A stretch of DNA of 64,000 nt from Kribbella jiaozuonensis (GCF_005233875.1 NZ_SZPZ01000004.1:930001-994000), one strand, 5' to 3'; counted from the stretch's first letter, positions 16,834-27,855 are shown. Notes: generated from the sequence alone by a model not told the origin. Numbers and translations are program-made.

Positions 16834-17427
16834 ATGACCATGACTTCGAGCCGGCCGGAGAAGCCTCCGACCGCGCGCGACGGGGACCTGTGGGACGCCT
16901 TGCGCCGCCAGGATCCGGAAGCGCTCGGCGAGCTCTTCAGCCGGTACGCCGCCGCCGTGCATGCGTACGCCGTACGCCACACCGGCTCCTACGCGTACGC
17001 CGACGACGCGGTCCAGGCGGCCTTCATGACCGCCTGGAGGCACTTCGGTCGCTCGGATCCCGGCCCGCTCAAGTACGACACCGCCCTCCCCTGGCTGCTC
17101 GCGATCGCCCGCAACGAGCTGCGCAACACGGCGAGGGCGCGCCGACGCCTGACGCAGTTTCTACTCCGTCAACCGGCGCCGCTCTCGCATCCTGATCATG
17201 CCGAGACGGTCGCCGCGCGCGTCGACTCGGAGAAACACATCCAGGCCGTGCGGGCAGCACTGTCCGCCCTGCCCGCTCACGAGCGCGAGACCGTCGAGCT
17301 CGTCTACTGGGCCGAGCTGTCGATCGCCGACGCCGCCGTCGTACTGGGCGTTGCCGAGGGCACCGTCAAAGCCCGCCTGTCCCGCGCCCGCCGCCGGCTA
17401 CCGGCCCTGCTGGAGGAGCACCGATGA
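16834..17427 (+). CDS. ECF-type RNA polymerase sigma factor
   Basis: A 197-residue sigma-70 family protein with region 2 (ALGELFSRYAAAVHAYAVRHTG, YADDAVQAAFMTAWRHF) and region 4 (LPAHERETVELVYWAELSIADAAVVLGVAEGTVKARLSRARRRL). It lacks regions 1 and 3, as ECF factors do. Its stop overlaps the next gene (ATGA), which encodes a single-pass membrane protein likely to act as its anti-sigma factor. The promoter target is unknown. Confidence 0.9.
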   Translation: MTMTSSRPEKPPTARDGDLWDALRRQDPEALGELFSRYAAAVHAYAVRHTGSYAYADDAVQAAFMTAWRHFGRSDPGPLKYDTALPWLLAIARNELRNTARARRRLTQFLLRQPAPLSHPDHAETVAARVDSEKHIQAVRAALSALPAHERETVELVYWAELSIADAAVVLGVAEGTVKARLSRARRRLPALLEEHR

Positions 17428-18227
17428 ACCTCACCACGCCCCCTCCGGTCGAACCCCTCGCGCCGGACTACGCCACCGACCTACAACACGACCTCGTACG
17501 CCGAGCCCGCAAGCAGCACCGCATCCCCGCGTGGACTCCAGTCCTCGCAGCTGCGTGCGGCATCGCGATCGTCATCGCCGGCGGGCTGTTCCTCACGCGC
17601 AAGGACAACCTGCTGTCCCCCGCCGACCGGCCGTCCATCGTCCAGGTGCCTGCAGACAAGTCGCCGACGCAGTCGCTCGACCTCGGTCCGGCGTCGGACA
17701 ACGAGGCGAGCGTCGCGGCCGTGGCGTGCCTGGCCAAGGAGGCCGCTGCCGCGAAGCCGAATGAGTACCCCGAAGGGTCGCTGGATCCGGCCACCATTCA
17801 GCTCAAGTCCGCCCGGTGGATCAAGGGGCTCGGGACACCCGGACGCGCGCGGGAGCTGGTGCAGTCGTTCATGACCGCGAACTCGGTCTGGTTCCTGTGC
17901 GTCGACGGGCAGCCGCAGTCGTACGAGGGTGTCGGCGACGGCGCGGCCGACGATGTCGTCGGGTCATGGTCCTGGGCCAATGTCGGCTCGCCAAGCATGC
18001 TCAGGGCAACGTTCTCGTTCCGGTCGCTGGCGATCGTGACCAAGGTCGAGCTGCGGGTCCGAGGCACCGAAGGCGCCTCACCCTGGTCCGTGGTGTCGGT
18101 CGCCGACCGGGGCGGGTACGTGACAGCAGTCCTGCCGGACGCGCGAGCACAGCACGGCTGGGCACAGGTGGACATCCGTGGGCTCGACGCGACCGGCAAG
18201 GTGCTGTTCGAGAAGACTGTCGGCTGA
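17424..18227 (+). CDS. Single-pass membrane protein, putative anti-sigma factor
   Basis: A 267-residue protein. A short Arg/Lys-containing cytoplasmic N-terminus (1-38) is followed by one membrane helix (about 39-60, WTPVLAAACGIAIVIAGGLF) and a ~205-residue extracytoplasmic domain. The zinc-binding HxxxCxxC of ZAS anti-sigma factors is absent. The anti-sigma role is inferred only from the overlap with the ECF sigma gene and the membrane topology. The outer domain has two cysteines (near residues 102 and 152) that could form a disulfide. Confidence 0.6.
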   Translation: MNLTTPPPVEPLAPDYATDLQHDLVRRARKQHRIPAWTPVLAAACGIAIVIAGGLFLTRKDNLLSPADRPSIVQVPADKSPTQSLDLGPASDNEASVAAVACLAKEAAAAKPNEYPEGSLDPATIQLKSARWIKGLGTPGRARELVQSFMTANSVWFLCVDGQPQSYEGVGDGAADDVVGSWSWANVGSPSMLRATFSFRSLAIVTKVELRVRGTEGASPWSVVSVADRGGYVTAVLPDARAQHGWAQVDIRGLDATGKVLFEKTVG

Positions 18228-18233
18228 GAGCCT

Positions 18234-19172
18234 TCAGCCCAGGCCGCCTCCGTTCTTCGCCAAGGCGTCGAACTGGGGGCGGGTCAGCTGACTGGTGTCA
18301 CCCTTGAGCTTCGCCGGGCGGGTGCAGATGACGCCGGCCGGGATCGAGCCGGTCAGGTACTGCAGGGCGCTCTTGAAGGAGTCGCAGCGGCGCTGGTCCT
18401 CGGTGCCGGCCGGATAGCCGATGGCAGCGTTGACGCGGCCCATGTCGAGGTTGTCGGCGTACGGATTGATGTTGCGGGCAACAGTCCAGTACCAGCGGGC
18501 GATCGGTGCGCTCCACTGCAGCGACAGCGCGAGGTCCGGGTTGCCGAGCAGGTCGATGCCGAGGTACTGACCGGCCGGCCCGTAGTTGAAGTCGCCGGTC
18601 AGCTGGATGTACCCGCGGCCGCCGTACAGCCGGGTGTCGCCGATCTCGCGGATGTTGTACTCCAGCCGCGACTCGTGCACCAGCGTCGCGAGGAAAGCAG
18701 CCTTGCGGTACGGCGTGTTGATGTTCGCGTCCCGCATCGCCTGGTTGAGCGACGGGAGACCGGTCTGCACGATCGACGGGTTCGCGATCCGGCTGCCGAA
18801 CATCGCCTGTACGTCGGCCAGCGTGATGTCACCGGTCTCCGGCGGCGGCCCGTCACCACACACCGGTACGCCGGGTAGCTGGTCCTGCGGGATAGCGACG
18901 TACACGACGGTCACGTAACCGCCGAGCGCGGGCACGTGAGCCCACCACGAACTGGTCCCGTCAGAGTTGCTGACGAGGTCGCCCTGCTTCTGGCAGTCGA
19001 CGTCGATCGACGTCGGTCCGCTCAGCGTGCCGACGACGGCGGACGAGAGATAGGCGTCGGCGCGGACGTTCACTCCGCTGCCGTAGGTCTGGAGGACGGT
19101 CGCGTACGCCGGGACCACCGCGGCGAACGCGAGGCCCAAGCCGGCGACAAGGGCAATGAGGAGACGACGCAT
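18234..19172 (-). CDS. Exported SH3 / GH19 chitinase-like (lysozyme-like) protein
   Basis: About 312 residues from ATG 19172, with GGGAG six bases upstream; the TTG at 19178 is less well placed. A Sec signal peptide (about 1-25, ending AYA) is followed by a bacterial SH3-like domain (SGVNVRADAYLSSAVVGTL). The C-terminal catalytic-like domain resembles GH19: FLATLVHESRLEYNIREI, GRGYIQLTGDFNY, LGNPDLA. The glutamate in VHES matches the GH19 acid. It probably cuts peptidoglycan or chitin-type glycans outside the cell. Confidence 0.8.
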   Translation of the reverse strand: MRRLLIALVAGLGLAFAAVVPAYATVLQTYGSGVNVRADAYLSSAVVGTLSGPTSIDVDCQKQGDLVSNSDGTSSWWAHVPALGGYVTVVYVAIPQDQLPGVPVCGDGPPPETGDITLADVQAMFGSRIANPSIVQTGLPSLNQAMRDANINTPYRKAAFLATLVHESRLEYNIREIGDTRLYGGRGYIQLTGDFNYGPAGQYLGIDLLGNPDLALSLQWSAPIARWYWTVARNINPYADNLDMGRVNAAIGYPAGTEDQRRCDSFKSALQYLTGSIPAGVICTRPAKLKGDTSQLTRPQFDALAKNGGGLG

Positions 19173-19205
19173 GAGCAACTCCCGGGGCGGTAGGAGGGGG
19201 CGGGC

Positions 19206-19237
19206 GCCGTGAAAACCTAACTATACATCTTCACGGC
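19206..19237. terminator. Inverted repeat downstream of aspS
   Basis: GCCGTGAA (19206-19213) pairs with TTCACGGC (19230-19237); the stem extends three pairs with one wobble, with a 16-base AT-rich loop. It follows the aspS stop on the minus strand and precedes the GH19 gene. The loop holds TATAGT, so the region may also supply the -10 box of that gene. Confidence 0.5.
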
Positions 19238-19268
19238 ACCGCCAGTTTCCTCCCAAACCCGGTCGAGC

Positions 19269-21034
<1,766 letters not shown>

Positions 21035-21038
<4 letters not shown>

Positions 21039-22366
21039 GAGTTCTCCTCTTGCTCTTCGATCTGAGGTTTCAGGTCGGCCGCCGGCGGCGCCCACGTCGC
21101 CGGGTCGACCGGCACCTGCTCACCACTTCGGATGTCCTTCATCTCTGGGCCGTTCTCGGTGCTGAACAGCACGAACGGGATCCCCCGCCGGTCCGCGAAC
21201 CGGATCTGCTTCCCGAACTTCGCCGCGGCAGGCGCAACTTCAACCGGGATCCCGCGCCCGCGCAGCTGGATCGCCGTACGCATCGCCTCGGCCCGGTCCT
21301 CTTCGGAGTTCAGCGCGATCAGCACGGCCGTCGGCGTACTCCGGCTCGCCTTCAGCAAACCCTTGCTGATCAGCCGGTGCACCAACCGCGACACCCCGAT
21401 CGAGATCCCCACGCCCGGGTACGTCGTCTTGCCGTCCGAGGCGAGCGAGTCGTACCGCCCGCCGGAGCAGATCGATCCGTATCCCTCGTCGCCGATCAAC
21501 TGCGTCTCGTAGACCGTGCCGGTGTAGTAGTCCAGCCCGCGGGCGATCTTCAGGTCGGCGACCAGCAGACCGGGCGCGTGCTCGTTGGCCGCCGTCATGA
21601 TCTGCGACAGCCGCTCGAGCCCTTCGTCGAGGATCTCGTGCTGTACGCCGAGCGCGCGCACCTGATCCGCGAATGACGCATCCGTGCTCGAGATCTCCGC
21701 CAGCCGCAACACCTGCTTGGCGGTCTCCGCGGACAGGCCCGCGGTTGTCAGCAGGTCGGTCACCTTGTCCGGGCCGATCTTGTCCAGCTTGTCGACGATG
21801 CGCAGCGCGCCGGTGATGTCCTCGATGCCCAGCCCGCGGTAGAAACCCTCGGGGATCTGGCGGGTGTTCACCTGGATCCGGAACGCCGGGATCGGCAGCT
21901 TGCGGAACGCGTCCGCGATCACCAGCGGCAGCTCGACCTCGTAGTGGAACGGCAGCTCTCCGCTGTCGATGATGTCGATGTCCGCCTGGGTGAACTCGCG
22001 GTACCGGCCCTCCTGCGGACGTTCACCGCGCCACACCTTCTGGATCTGGTAGCGCCTGAACGGGAAGGTCAGCTTGCCGCTGTTCTCCAGCACGTACCGG
22101 GCGAACGGGACGGTCAGGTCGAAGTGCAGCCCGAGGGCCGCGTCCTCGTCGGCGCCGGCGGCAAGCCGTCGTACGCCGTAGATCTCCTTGTCGGCGTCCT
22201 CGCCCTGGTTGGACAGGCGCTCGACCGGCTCGACCGCACGGGTCTCGATCGACGCGAAACCGTGCAGCTCGAACGTCTCCCGGATGGTGTCGAGGAACTG
22301 CAGCTCGACAATTCGGTCTGACGGTAGGAATTCGGGGAACCCGCTGAGTGGGGTCACCTTGCTCAT
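21035..22366 (-). CDS. hisS: Histidyl-tRNA synthetase
   Basis: 443 residues. The class II core shows motif 2 (RYQIQKVWRGERPQEGRYREFTQADIDII) and the histidine-specific RGLDYYTGTVYE. The C-terminal HGTP anticodon-binding domain covers about 330-430. It starts at ATG 22366, overlapping the MBL hydrolase stop, and its own stop overlaps aspS. No T-box or other leader is visible. Confidence 0.95.
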
Positions 22367-23052
22367 GATTTCGGCATCTCCAGGTCCTGCAAGTAGGGGT
22401 TGGTCGCCTTCTCCCGGCCGATCGTGGTCTGGCCACCATGACCCGGCAGGACGACGATCTCGTCGCGCATCGGCAGGATCTTGGTGGCCAACGTATGCAG
22501 CATGGTCGGATGGTCGCCGCCAGGCAGATCCGTCCGGCCGATCGACCCGGCGAACAACACGTCACCGGAGAACAGCACCGCGGGCACCTCTTCCGGCCCG
22601 TCGTACGGCGTGGTGAACGTGACCGACCCGCGGGTGTGGCCCGGGGTGTGGTCGACGGTGAAGGTGAGGCCGGCCAGCTCCAGGCTCAGACCGTCCTTGA
22701 GCTCGGCGACGTCGTCCGGCTCGGCGAACTCGTGGTTCCCGCCGAGCAGCATCCGGGCGGACTCCGGACTGATCCCGGCCATCGGGTCGGCGAGCAGGTG
22801 CCGGTCGTCCGGGTGGATCCAGGCGGTCGCGTCGTACGTCCCGCAGACCGGGAGTACGGAGAACATGTGGTCGATGTGACCGTGTGTGAGCAGGACCGCG
22901 ACAGGTTTGAGGCCGTTCTCTTTGACGACCTGCTCGACGCCCTCGGTCGCGTCCATCCCCGGGTCGACAACGATGCATTCCGCGCCCTGGCCGGTGGCGA
23001 CGACGTAGCAGTTCGTACCCCACGCACCCGCGGGGAACCCGGCGATGAGCAC
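22363..23052 (-). CDS. MBL-fold metallo-hydrolase (glyoxalase II-like)
   Basis: 229 residues from GTG 23052, which follows AGGAAGG by six bases. THGHIDH is the HxHxDH zinc motif. TPGHTRGS, LFSGDVLFAGSIGR and LPGHG supply the remaining ligands. It is probably a hydroxyacylglutathione-hydrolase-type thioesterase acting on a mycothiol or other thiol ester, but that substrate is inference. An MBL gene directly upstream of hisS is also known in Mycobacterium tuberculosis, so the position is conserved. Confidence 0.85.
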   Translation of the reverse strand: MLIAGFPAGAWGTNCYVVATGQGAECIVVDPGMDATEGVEQVVKENGLKPVAVLLTHGHIDHMFSVLPVCGTYDATAWIHPDDRHLLADPMAGISPESARMLLGGNHEFAEPDDVAELKDGLSLELAGLTFTVDHTPGHTRGSVTFTTPYDGPEEVPAVLFSGDVLFAGSIGRTDLPGGDHPTMLHTLATKILPMRDEIVVLPGHGGQTTIGREKATNPYLQDLEMPKS

Positions 23053-23289
23053 GACAAACCTTCCTGGAACGGATTCGGGAACACCTAAGGCTACCGGTGC
23101 GGATCGGGTGAGAACGAACCGGATTGTGACGCAACACCGTTGCGCCTGAGCTGGGAGTTTGTGATTGTTCAGGGATAAGCGTCGAGAAGGCAGCTCGACG
23201 CGCCCAGGCGGGGCCCTGTTCGCGCGGTTGGACCAGGCGCCGACCAGAATGGGCACGAGCGCAGTGCATACCGCCGGAAGGGGCGAGTT

Positions 23290-24516
23290 GTGGCCGGAGA
23301 GAACTGGGGCCGGGTAGCCGAGGACGGAACGGTCTTCGTACGGACGAAGGACGGTGAACGGGCAGTCGGCCAGTGGCCGGACGCCAACCCTGAGGAAGCG
23401 CTCGCTTTCTACACCCGCCGGTACGACGCGCTCGCGTTCGAGGTCGAACTGCTGGAGCAGCGGGTCCAGGCGGGCACAGTGTCACCGGACGACGCCCGGG
23501 CCGCGGTGAAGAAGGTCACCGGTTCGATCGAGGAGGCCCAGGCAGTCGGCGACCTCGACGGCCTGCGCGCCCGGCTCGACGCGCTCACCCCGCTCGTCGC
23601 GCAGCAGCGTGAACGCCGCAAGGCCGAACGCGCCGCGAAGGTCGAGGAGGCGCGGTCCGCCAAGACCAAGATCGCCACCGAGGCCGAGACCATCGCCGCC
23701 GGCACCGACTGGCGCCACGGCGTCACCCGCCTGCGCGAGCTGCTGGACGAGTGGAAGGCACTCCCCCGGCTCGACAAGTCTTCGGACGACGAGCTGTGGC
23801 ACCGGTTCTCTTCCGCGCGTACGACGTACACGCGCCACCGCAAGCAGCACTTCGCCGAGCTGTCCTCCAAGCGTGAGGAGGCCGCGGTCGTGAAGGAGCG
23901 GCTGGCGGCCGAGGCGGAGACGCTGTCCGGCTCCACCGACTGGGGACCCACCTCGGGCCGGTTCCGCGACCTGATGCGGCAGTGGAAGGCCGCCGGCCCT
24001 GCGCCGCGCGAGGTCGACGACAAGCTGTGGGCCCGTTTCCGGGCCGCGCAGGACCTGTTCTTCGGCGCGCGGGACGCCGTACAGGCCGAGGAGAACGCCG
24101 AGCAGGTCGAGAACCTGCAGGCGAAGGAAGCGCTGCTCGTCGAGATCGAGACGATCCTGCCGGTCGAGGACGCCCGTACGGCGCGGGAGCAGCTCCGCGA
24201 GTACCTGGACCACTGGGACCAGATCGGCAAGGTCCCCCGCGACTCCATGCGCGCCATCGACGGCCGCCTCCGCGCCGTCGAGCAAGCCGTCAAGGCCGCC
24301 GAGGACGAGGTCTGGAACCGCTCCAACCCCGAGGCCCGCGCCCGCGCCGAAGCCACCGTCAAGCAGCTCCAATCCCTCATCGCCGACCTGGAGAAACAAG
24401 CCGCCAAGTTCGAGTCCCAGGGCAACACACGCAAGGCCACCGAGGCCCGAGAAGCCATCGCCGCCCGCCGCGAATGGCTAACCCAGGCTCAAAACGCCCT
24501 CACCGACTTCAGCTGA
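23290..24516 (+). CDS. DUF349 domain-containing coiled-coil protein
   Basis: 408 residues from GTG 23290 with GGAAGGGG upstream. The N-terminus (NWGRVAEDGTVFVRT, VGQWPDANPEEALAFY) is followed by repeated DUF349 units around conserved Trp-Lys motifs (LLDEWKALPRLDKSSDDELWHRF, LMRQWKAAGPAPREVDDKLWARF, YLDHWDQIGKVPRD). The rest is a long highly charged coiled coil. The molecular function of the family is not established. It is divergent from the MBL-hisS-aspS operon; DUF349 genes commonly sit near relA and hisS in actinobacteria. Confidence 0.85.
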   Translation: MAGENWGRVAEDGTVFVRTKDGERAVGQWPDANPEEALAFYTRRYDALAFEVELLEQRVQAGTVSPDDARAAVKKVTGSIEEAQAVGDLDGLRARLDALTPLVAQQRERRKAERAAKVEEARSAKTKIATEAETIAAGTDWRHGVTRLRELLDEWKALPRLDKSSDDELWHRFSSARTTYTRHRKQHFAELSSKREEAAVVKERLAAEAETLSGSTDWGPTSGRFRDLMRQWKAAGPAPREVDDKLWARFRAAQDLFFGARDAVQAEENAEQVENLQAKEALLVEIETILPVEDARTAREQLREYLDHWDQIGKVPRDSMRAIDGRLRAVEQAVKAAEDEVWNRSNPEARARAEATVKQLQSLIADLEKQAAKFESQGNTRKATEAREAIAARREWLTQAQNALTDFS

Positions 24517-24965
24517 CTGGTATCAACCCACGCGGTGCTACGCGCGGCTCCTTCGTCGCCGGGCTACGCGCCGCTCCCACCCACCCATACGACCGCCCCG
24601 TGATCACGGCCACCTGCGGTCAGTGAACGGACCGTGACGCCGTCCTGTTAGCCGCTGCCTCGGCCCACCAGCTGCACTGCCGGCCGCACGCTGGTTCGTT
24701 CGTCCCCAGACTGGGATCCCCGCCCATCCCAAGTGCATCCGCGAGGCGACCCTCCAGAACGACGCAACTGCTGCCGTGTTGCCCCGCGAGATCGCGTTGT
24801 TGATGGTGCGGGACAGCGGAAGACCTCGCGGCCTGGAGATCCCGGCGCAACGTGACCGCGTCCGGCGTCGGCCGAAGCCGGCGATCCACCCATCCTGTCA
24901 GCGCACCGCGCCGGGCCTGTGGACAACTTTCTGCAGGATTGGAGCGGTTCGGGGATGCTATCCGG
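24517..24965. other. Intergenic stretch without a supportable gene
   Basis: 449 bp between the DUF349 gene and the DUF559-type gene. Short open frames exist on both strands, but none has a ribosome site plus a recognisable product. Base composition falls toward the right end. A single DnaA-box-like 9-mer (TGTGGACAA, 24918-24926) is present but isolated. It may be decayed insert sequence at the left boundary of accessory island I. Confidence 0.5.
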
Positions 24966-25829
24966 ATGCTTCCTGCTGAGTTTCCGTATTACTTCTGTGG
25001 TATTCCGTTTCGGCCTTATCAGGTGGGGCGGAAGCTGAATTGGCTTCTCGCGCACGGTGACATCAAGCCTGTTATGAAGGGGGTTTACGTTGACGTGCGC
25101 GTGCGTGACTCTCTTGAGTTGCGGGCGGATGCTGCGCGGCTGTTGATCCCGGAGGATGCGGTCGCATGTGGGCCGACCGCTGCTTGGTTGCACGGGCTCG
25201 ACACGACCGCGCTGGGGCCGGCGGAGTTGGTCGAGGCGCACTGGACGCGGCAACCGATGGACGAGGTCGACGTGCTCGGTGTGCGTGTCGCCAGTCCGAT
25301 TGCCACGGCTGTGGAGCTGGCGATGCGGTTGCCGAGACCGTTCGCGTTGTCTGCGGTTGATGCGTTCCTTCGGGCGGGCAAGGCGGATCGTTGGGCGCTC
25401 CGCGCGGCGTCGGCGGCGTACGAAGGTCGGCGGGGATACAAGCAGGCGCAAGACGTCCTGCGATGGGCTGATCAGCGGGCGGCCTCGCCGGGTGAGTCGT
25501 GGCTGCGGCTTCGGCTGATCGATGCCGGCTTCGGCGGACCGAAGTTACAGATCCCCGTGTCCGGCAACGGTCGTAGCTATCGGTTGGACGTTGGGTATCC
25601 GGATCGGCCGGTGGATGGGCGGCGGTTGGGGTTGGAGTACGACAGTGATGCTTGGCATTCGTCTACCAAGCAGCAGGTGAGGGACGAGACTCGTCGTACC
25701 GAGTTGGATGGGTTGGGGTGGCACATTATTTCGGTGCGGCGGACTGATTTGTGGGGGTCGCATCCTGCGTTGGAGTTGGCGGTTGGTGCGTTTCTTTGTC
25801 AGGAGCCGCGGTTGCCGCGGCGGTGGTGA
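24966..25829 (+). CDS. AbiEi-like winged helix plus DUF559/Vsr-like endonuclease protein
   Basis: 287 residues from ATG 24966. The N-terminal ~90 residues (FRPYQVGRKLNWLLAHGDIKPVMKGVYVD) look like the winged-helix region of AbiEi-type antitoxins. The C-terminal ~100 residues resemble DUF559/Vsr-type restriction-fold nucleases: YRLDVGYPD, LGLEYDSDAWH, DETRRTELDGLGWHIISVRRTDL. Such fusions are abundant and mostly uncharacterised in actinobacteria. Codon use is less GC-rich than the neighbours, consistent with recent acquisition. The last 104 bp overlap the grpB-like gene on the other strand. Confidence 0.65.
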   Translation: MLPAEFPYYFCGIPFRPYQVGRKLNWLLAHGDIKPVMKGVYVDVRVRDSLELRADAARLLIPEDAVACGPTAAWLHGLDTTALGPAELVEAHWTRQPMDEVDVLGVRVASPIATAVELAMRLPRPFALSAVDAFLRAGKADRWALRAASAAYEGRRGYKQAQDVLRWADQRAASPGESWLRLRLIDAGFGGPKLQIPVSGNGRSYRLDVGYPDRPVDGRRLGLEYDSDAWHSSTKQQVRDETRRTELDGLGWHIISVRRTDLWGSHPALELAVGAFLCQEPRLPRRW

Positions 25830-26391
25830 CTGTCCAGCCGGTTTGTTCGGCCCAGCGTTCGGCTGCGGCTATGAGGATGTCGGTGGCGGGGGCTTTGATC
25901 TGGCCGTAGTCGTAGAAGTCGGTGACGGTTTGGGCCAGGCGTTGTTTGAAGGCGCCCCAGGACTGGCGGGCGTTGTCGTCGGCGCGTAGGTAGTCGCGGA
26001 AGAGGAGGGCGTAGCGGGCGTTGGGGCCGTTGGCGAGACGGATGTGCACGTTCGTGGCGCGTTCGCCGACGGGTGGGGCGAAGACGAGTTTGTCGCAGCG
26101 TTGGCCGCTCGAGATCTCGACGCGGTTCCACGGCTCCGGGCGGCAGCGGAAGCCGGCGCTCTCGAGCAGGTCGACCAGTTCGGGCCAGAGTGCGGTCACC
26201 CGGACCTGGGCGTCGATGCAGTTCTTCGCGGCCAGGCCGGGGACCGAGGTGGAGCCGACGTGATCGATGGCTACGGCTCGATCTCCCAACGCTGCCTGCA
26301 ATCGTGCGGCGAGGTGGGCGAATTCCGCGGGCCAGTCGGGGTCGTAGTCGGCGACGATGATGGCGGGACCAAGCTCATCGGGAAACGGCAT
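25726..26391 (-). CDS. GrpB family (UPF0157) protein
   Basis: 221 residues. The GrpB/UPF0157 nucleotidyltransferase-like core covers about 10-180: IIVADYDPDWPAEFAHLAARLQAAL, IDHVGSTSVPGLAAKNCIDAQV. The exact reaction of the family is uncertain. The final ~35 residues are a Pro/Thr-rich tail that lies antisense to the end of the DUF559-type gene. This tail is not part of the conserved fold and may have been gained when the two genes became convergent. Confidence 0.8.
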   Translation of the reverse strand: MPFPDELGPAIIVADYDPDWPAEFAHLAARLQAALGDRAVAIDHVGSTSVPGLAAKNCIDAQVRVTALWPELVDLLESAGFRCRPEPWNRVEISSGQRCDKLVFAPPVGERATNVHIRLANGPNARYALLFRDYLRADDNARQSWGAFKQRLAQTVTDFYDYGQIKAPATDILIAAAERWAEQTGWTVTTAAATAAPDKETHQPPTPTQDATPTNQSAAPK

Positions 26392-26417
26392 TGGTCCATG
26401 ATCGCAACCGCCTGGGG

Positions 26418-27161
26418 TCAGTCGTTGTAGGTCATCTTGCGCCTTACTACTAGCAGGAGGGCGAGGGCGAGTACGCCGGACGCCGCGGTGATCGAGAGGA
26501 GGTAGGTGGAGTGCGAGGTCGGCGCCTTGACCGCCGCAGCTGTGTCGTAGCCGCCGGCCATGCCGGACTCGTTGTACGCGCTTCCCGGGAGCTTGTCGGC
26601 GTATCGGTGGGAGACGAGCTCTTGGTACGCCGCGACCGTGATCGGCTTGGCACCGATCGACTTCACGGCGGACGGGTTGAGCGGACGGATCTGGCCGAAG
26701 GTCAGCGCGTACCAGGCACCGACCTGCGGTTCCGTGAACAGCAGGGCTCCGTCAGCCGCAGCAGCCATCCGGGACTCGGTGTTGCCGGAGGCCACATTCA
26801 CCGGCTGCCAGACACCGCTCGAGTCGGGCTCGGTGAAGACGGTCAACGCCTGACCGCCTTTGCTGGCTGCGGTTGCGGCGTACCAGAAGGTGGCGACCGG
26901 TGCCGACGCGTCGCGGACGAAGGCCGGGTTGAGCGCGTAGATCGCGTGACTGTCCGACCCGACGCTGGCCGCGGCTTTCGCAGTACCGGGGACCTTCGCG
27001 AGCAAGCGGGAAGCGTCGGACGAGTGCGCGGCATTGGTTGCCTTGGACAACTCACTTGGCGCGACCGGCTGGGGTACGGCGGCACCGGCCGAGGCGGCGA
27101 AGGCCAGCGCAAATCCAAGACCGGCAGCGAGTACGGCGGCACAGCGAAGCAGGCGGCGCAT
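26418..27161 (-). CDS. Exported, C-terminally membrane-anchored protein, protease partner
   Basis: 247 residues with a Sec signal (about 1-28, ending AGA) and a ~190-residue extracytoplasmic domain. A C-terminal membrane helix (about 218-240, YLLSITAASGVLALALLLVV) and a basic tail (RRKM) follow, so it is tethered facing outward. No domain was recognised. Its start is one base after the stop of the cysteine protease gene, so the two are almost surely co-translated. It could be a membrane anchor, inhibitor or substrate of the protease. Confidence 0.65.
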   Translation of the reverse strand: MRRLLRCAAVLAAGLGFALAFAASAGAAVPQPVAPSELSKATNAAHSSDASRLLAKVPGTAKAAASVGSDSHAIYALNPAFVRDASAPVATFWYAATAASKGGQALTVFTEPDSSGVWQPVNVASGNTESRMAAAADGALLFTEPQVGAWYALTFGQIRPLNPSAVKSIGAKPITVAAYQELVSHRYADKLPGSAYNESGMAGGYDTAAAVKAPTSHSTYLLSITAASGVLALALLLVVRRKMTYND

Positions 27162-27162
27162 G

Positions 27163-27744
27163 TCAGGCTCCGATCCGGTACAGGGAGTGGGTCCAGGTGA
27201 ACTGCGAGTTGGACCGGTACCAGTTGTAGGTCGAGTAGTTGTAGCGCGGGTCGTCCGGCCACGGGTTGTAGTACTCGAGCGTCGAGTCGGAGGCGTCGTA
27301 CCCGATGATGTCCATCATGTGACCGCCGCCCGAGGTCCAGCCGATCCGCGTCATCACCGGGCGGCCGGCGGCGATCTCGGTGACGAGCGAGTTGAAGCTG
27401 AGCGTGCCGGAGATGTAGCTGCCGGCGCTGATCCCGATCGAGCGGAACGCCTGCTGGTCGTTGGCCAGCGTGGCCTGGTTGTTCGGGCAGGTCGCGTTGG
27501 CGTTGTTGCCGAAGGCCAGGTTGCAGAACTGGTTCTGCGAGTACGAGCGGCCGTAGAACGCGGCGATGCTGTTGCCGGTCGCGGCCCAGCACCAGTTCGA
27601 CTTCTGCTGGGCCTGGCCGGAGACGTTCAGGTAGTAGCTGCTGGGCGCGGCCGAGGCGGGCGGTGCGAGCGGGGCCAGCGTCGCGAGCCCGAGGATCGTG
27701 GCCAAGAGCAACGACCAGGAGCGGCTGGGGCGGAGCCTGCGCAT
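27163..27744 (-). CDS. Exported papain-like cysteine protease (C39-like/C70 type)
   Basis: 193 residues from ATG 27744 with GGAGG upstream. The signal peptide is about 1-32 (ends ASA). The mature part is a compact papain-like fold: QKSNWCWAATGNSI with catalytic C52, GGGHMMDIIGYD with H142 and EYYNPWP with N160. It resembles AvrRpt2/C70 and C39-like peptidases. C74 and C86 could form a disulfide. The target is unknown. It is first in a two-gene operon with a membrane-anchored partner and is divergent from an HTH regulator. Confidence 0.8.
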   Translation of the reverse strand: MRRLRPSRSWSLLLATILGLATLAPLAPPASAAPSSYYLNVSGQAQQKSNWCWAATGNSIAAFYGRSYSQNQFCNLAFGNNANATCPNNQATLANDQQAFRSIGISAGSYISGTLSFNSLVTEIAAGRPVMTRIGWTSGGGHMMDIIGYDASDSTLEYYNPWPDDPRYNYSTYNWYRSNSQFTWTHSLYRIGA

Positions 27745-27855
27745 GGGTCCTCCTTCGAACGGACTGGGGCGGAGACCATCGTCGGGACCCCGGTCCGGCG
27801 CGACAAGTTCTCGGATCCGGCCGTACGACGGGTTGTGAACGCCGCCGCGCCGTGA

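Noticed and set aside
23053..23289. T-box or other riboswitch leader for hisS-aspS
   Set aside because: No T-box consensus (AGGGTGGNACCGCG) or long leader; the first gene is the hydrolase. Only a small GCAAC-ACC-GTTGC hairpin (23131-23143) is visible.
24620..24889. An 89-codon frame on the minus strand between DUF349 and the DUF559-type gene
   Set aside because: No Shine-Dalgarno, no recognisable product, and a competing frame on the other strand of equal quality.
24918..24926. DnaA box TGTGGACAA (also at 32255-32263) as sign of an origin
   Set aside because: Only two isolated 9-mers 7 kb apart, with no dnaA/dnaN genes or AT-rich unwinding region; consistent with chance.
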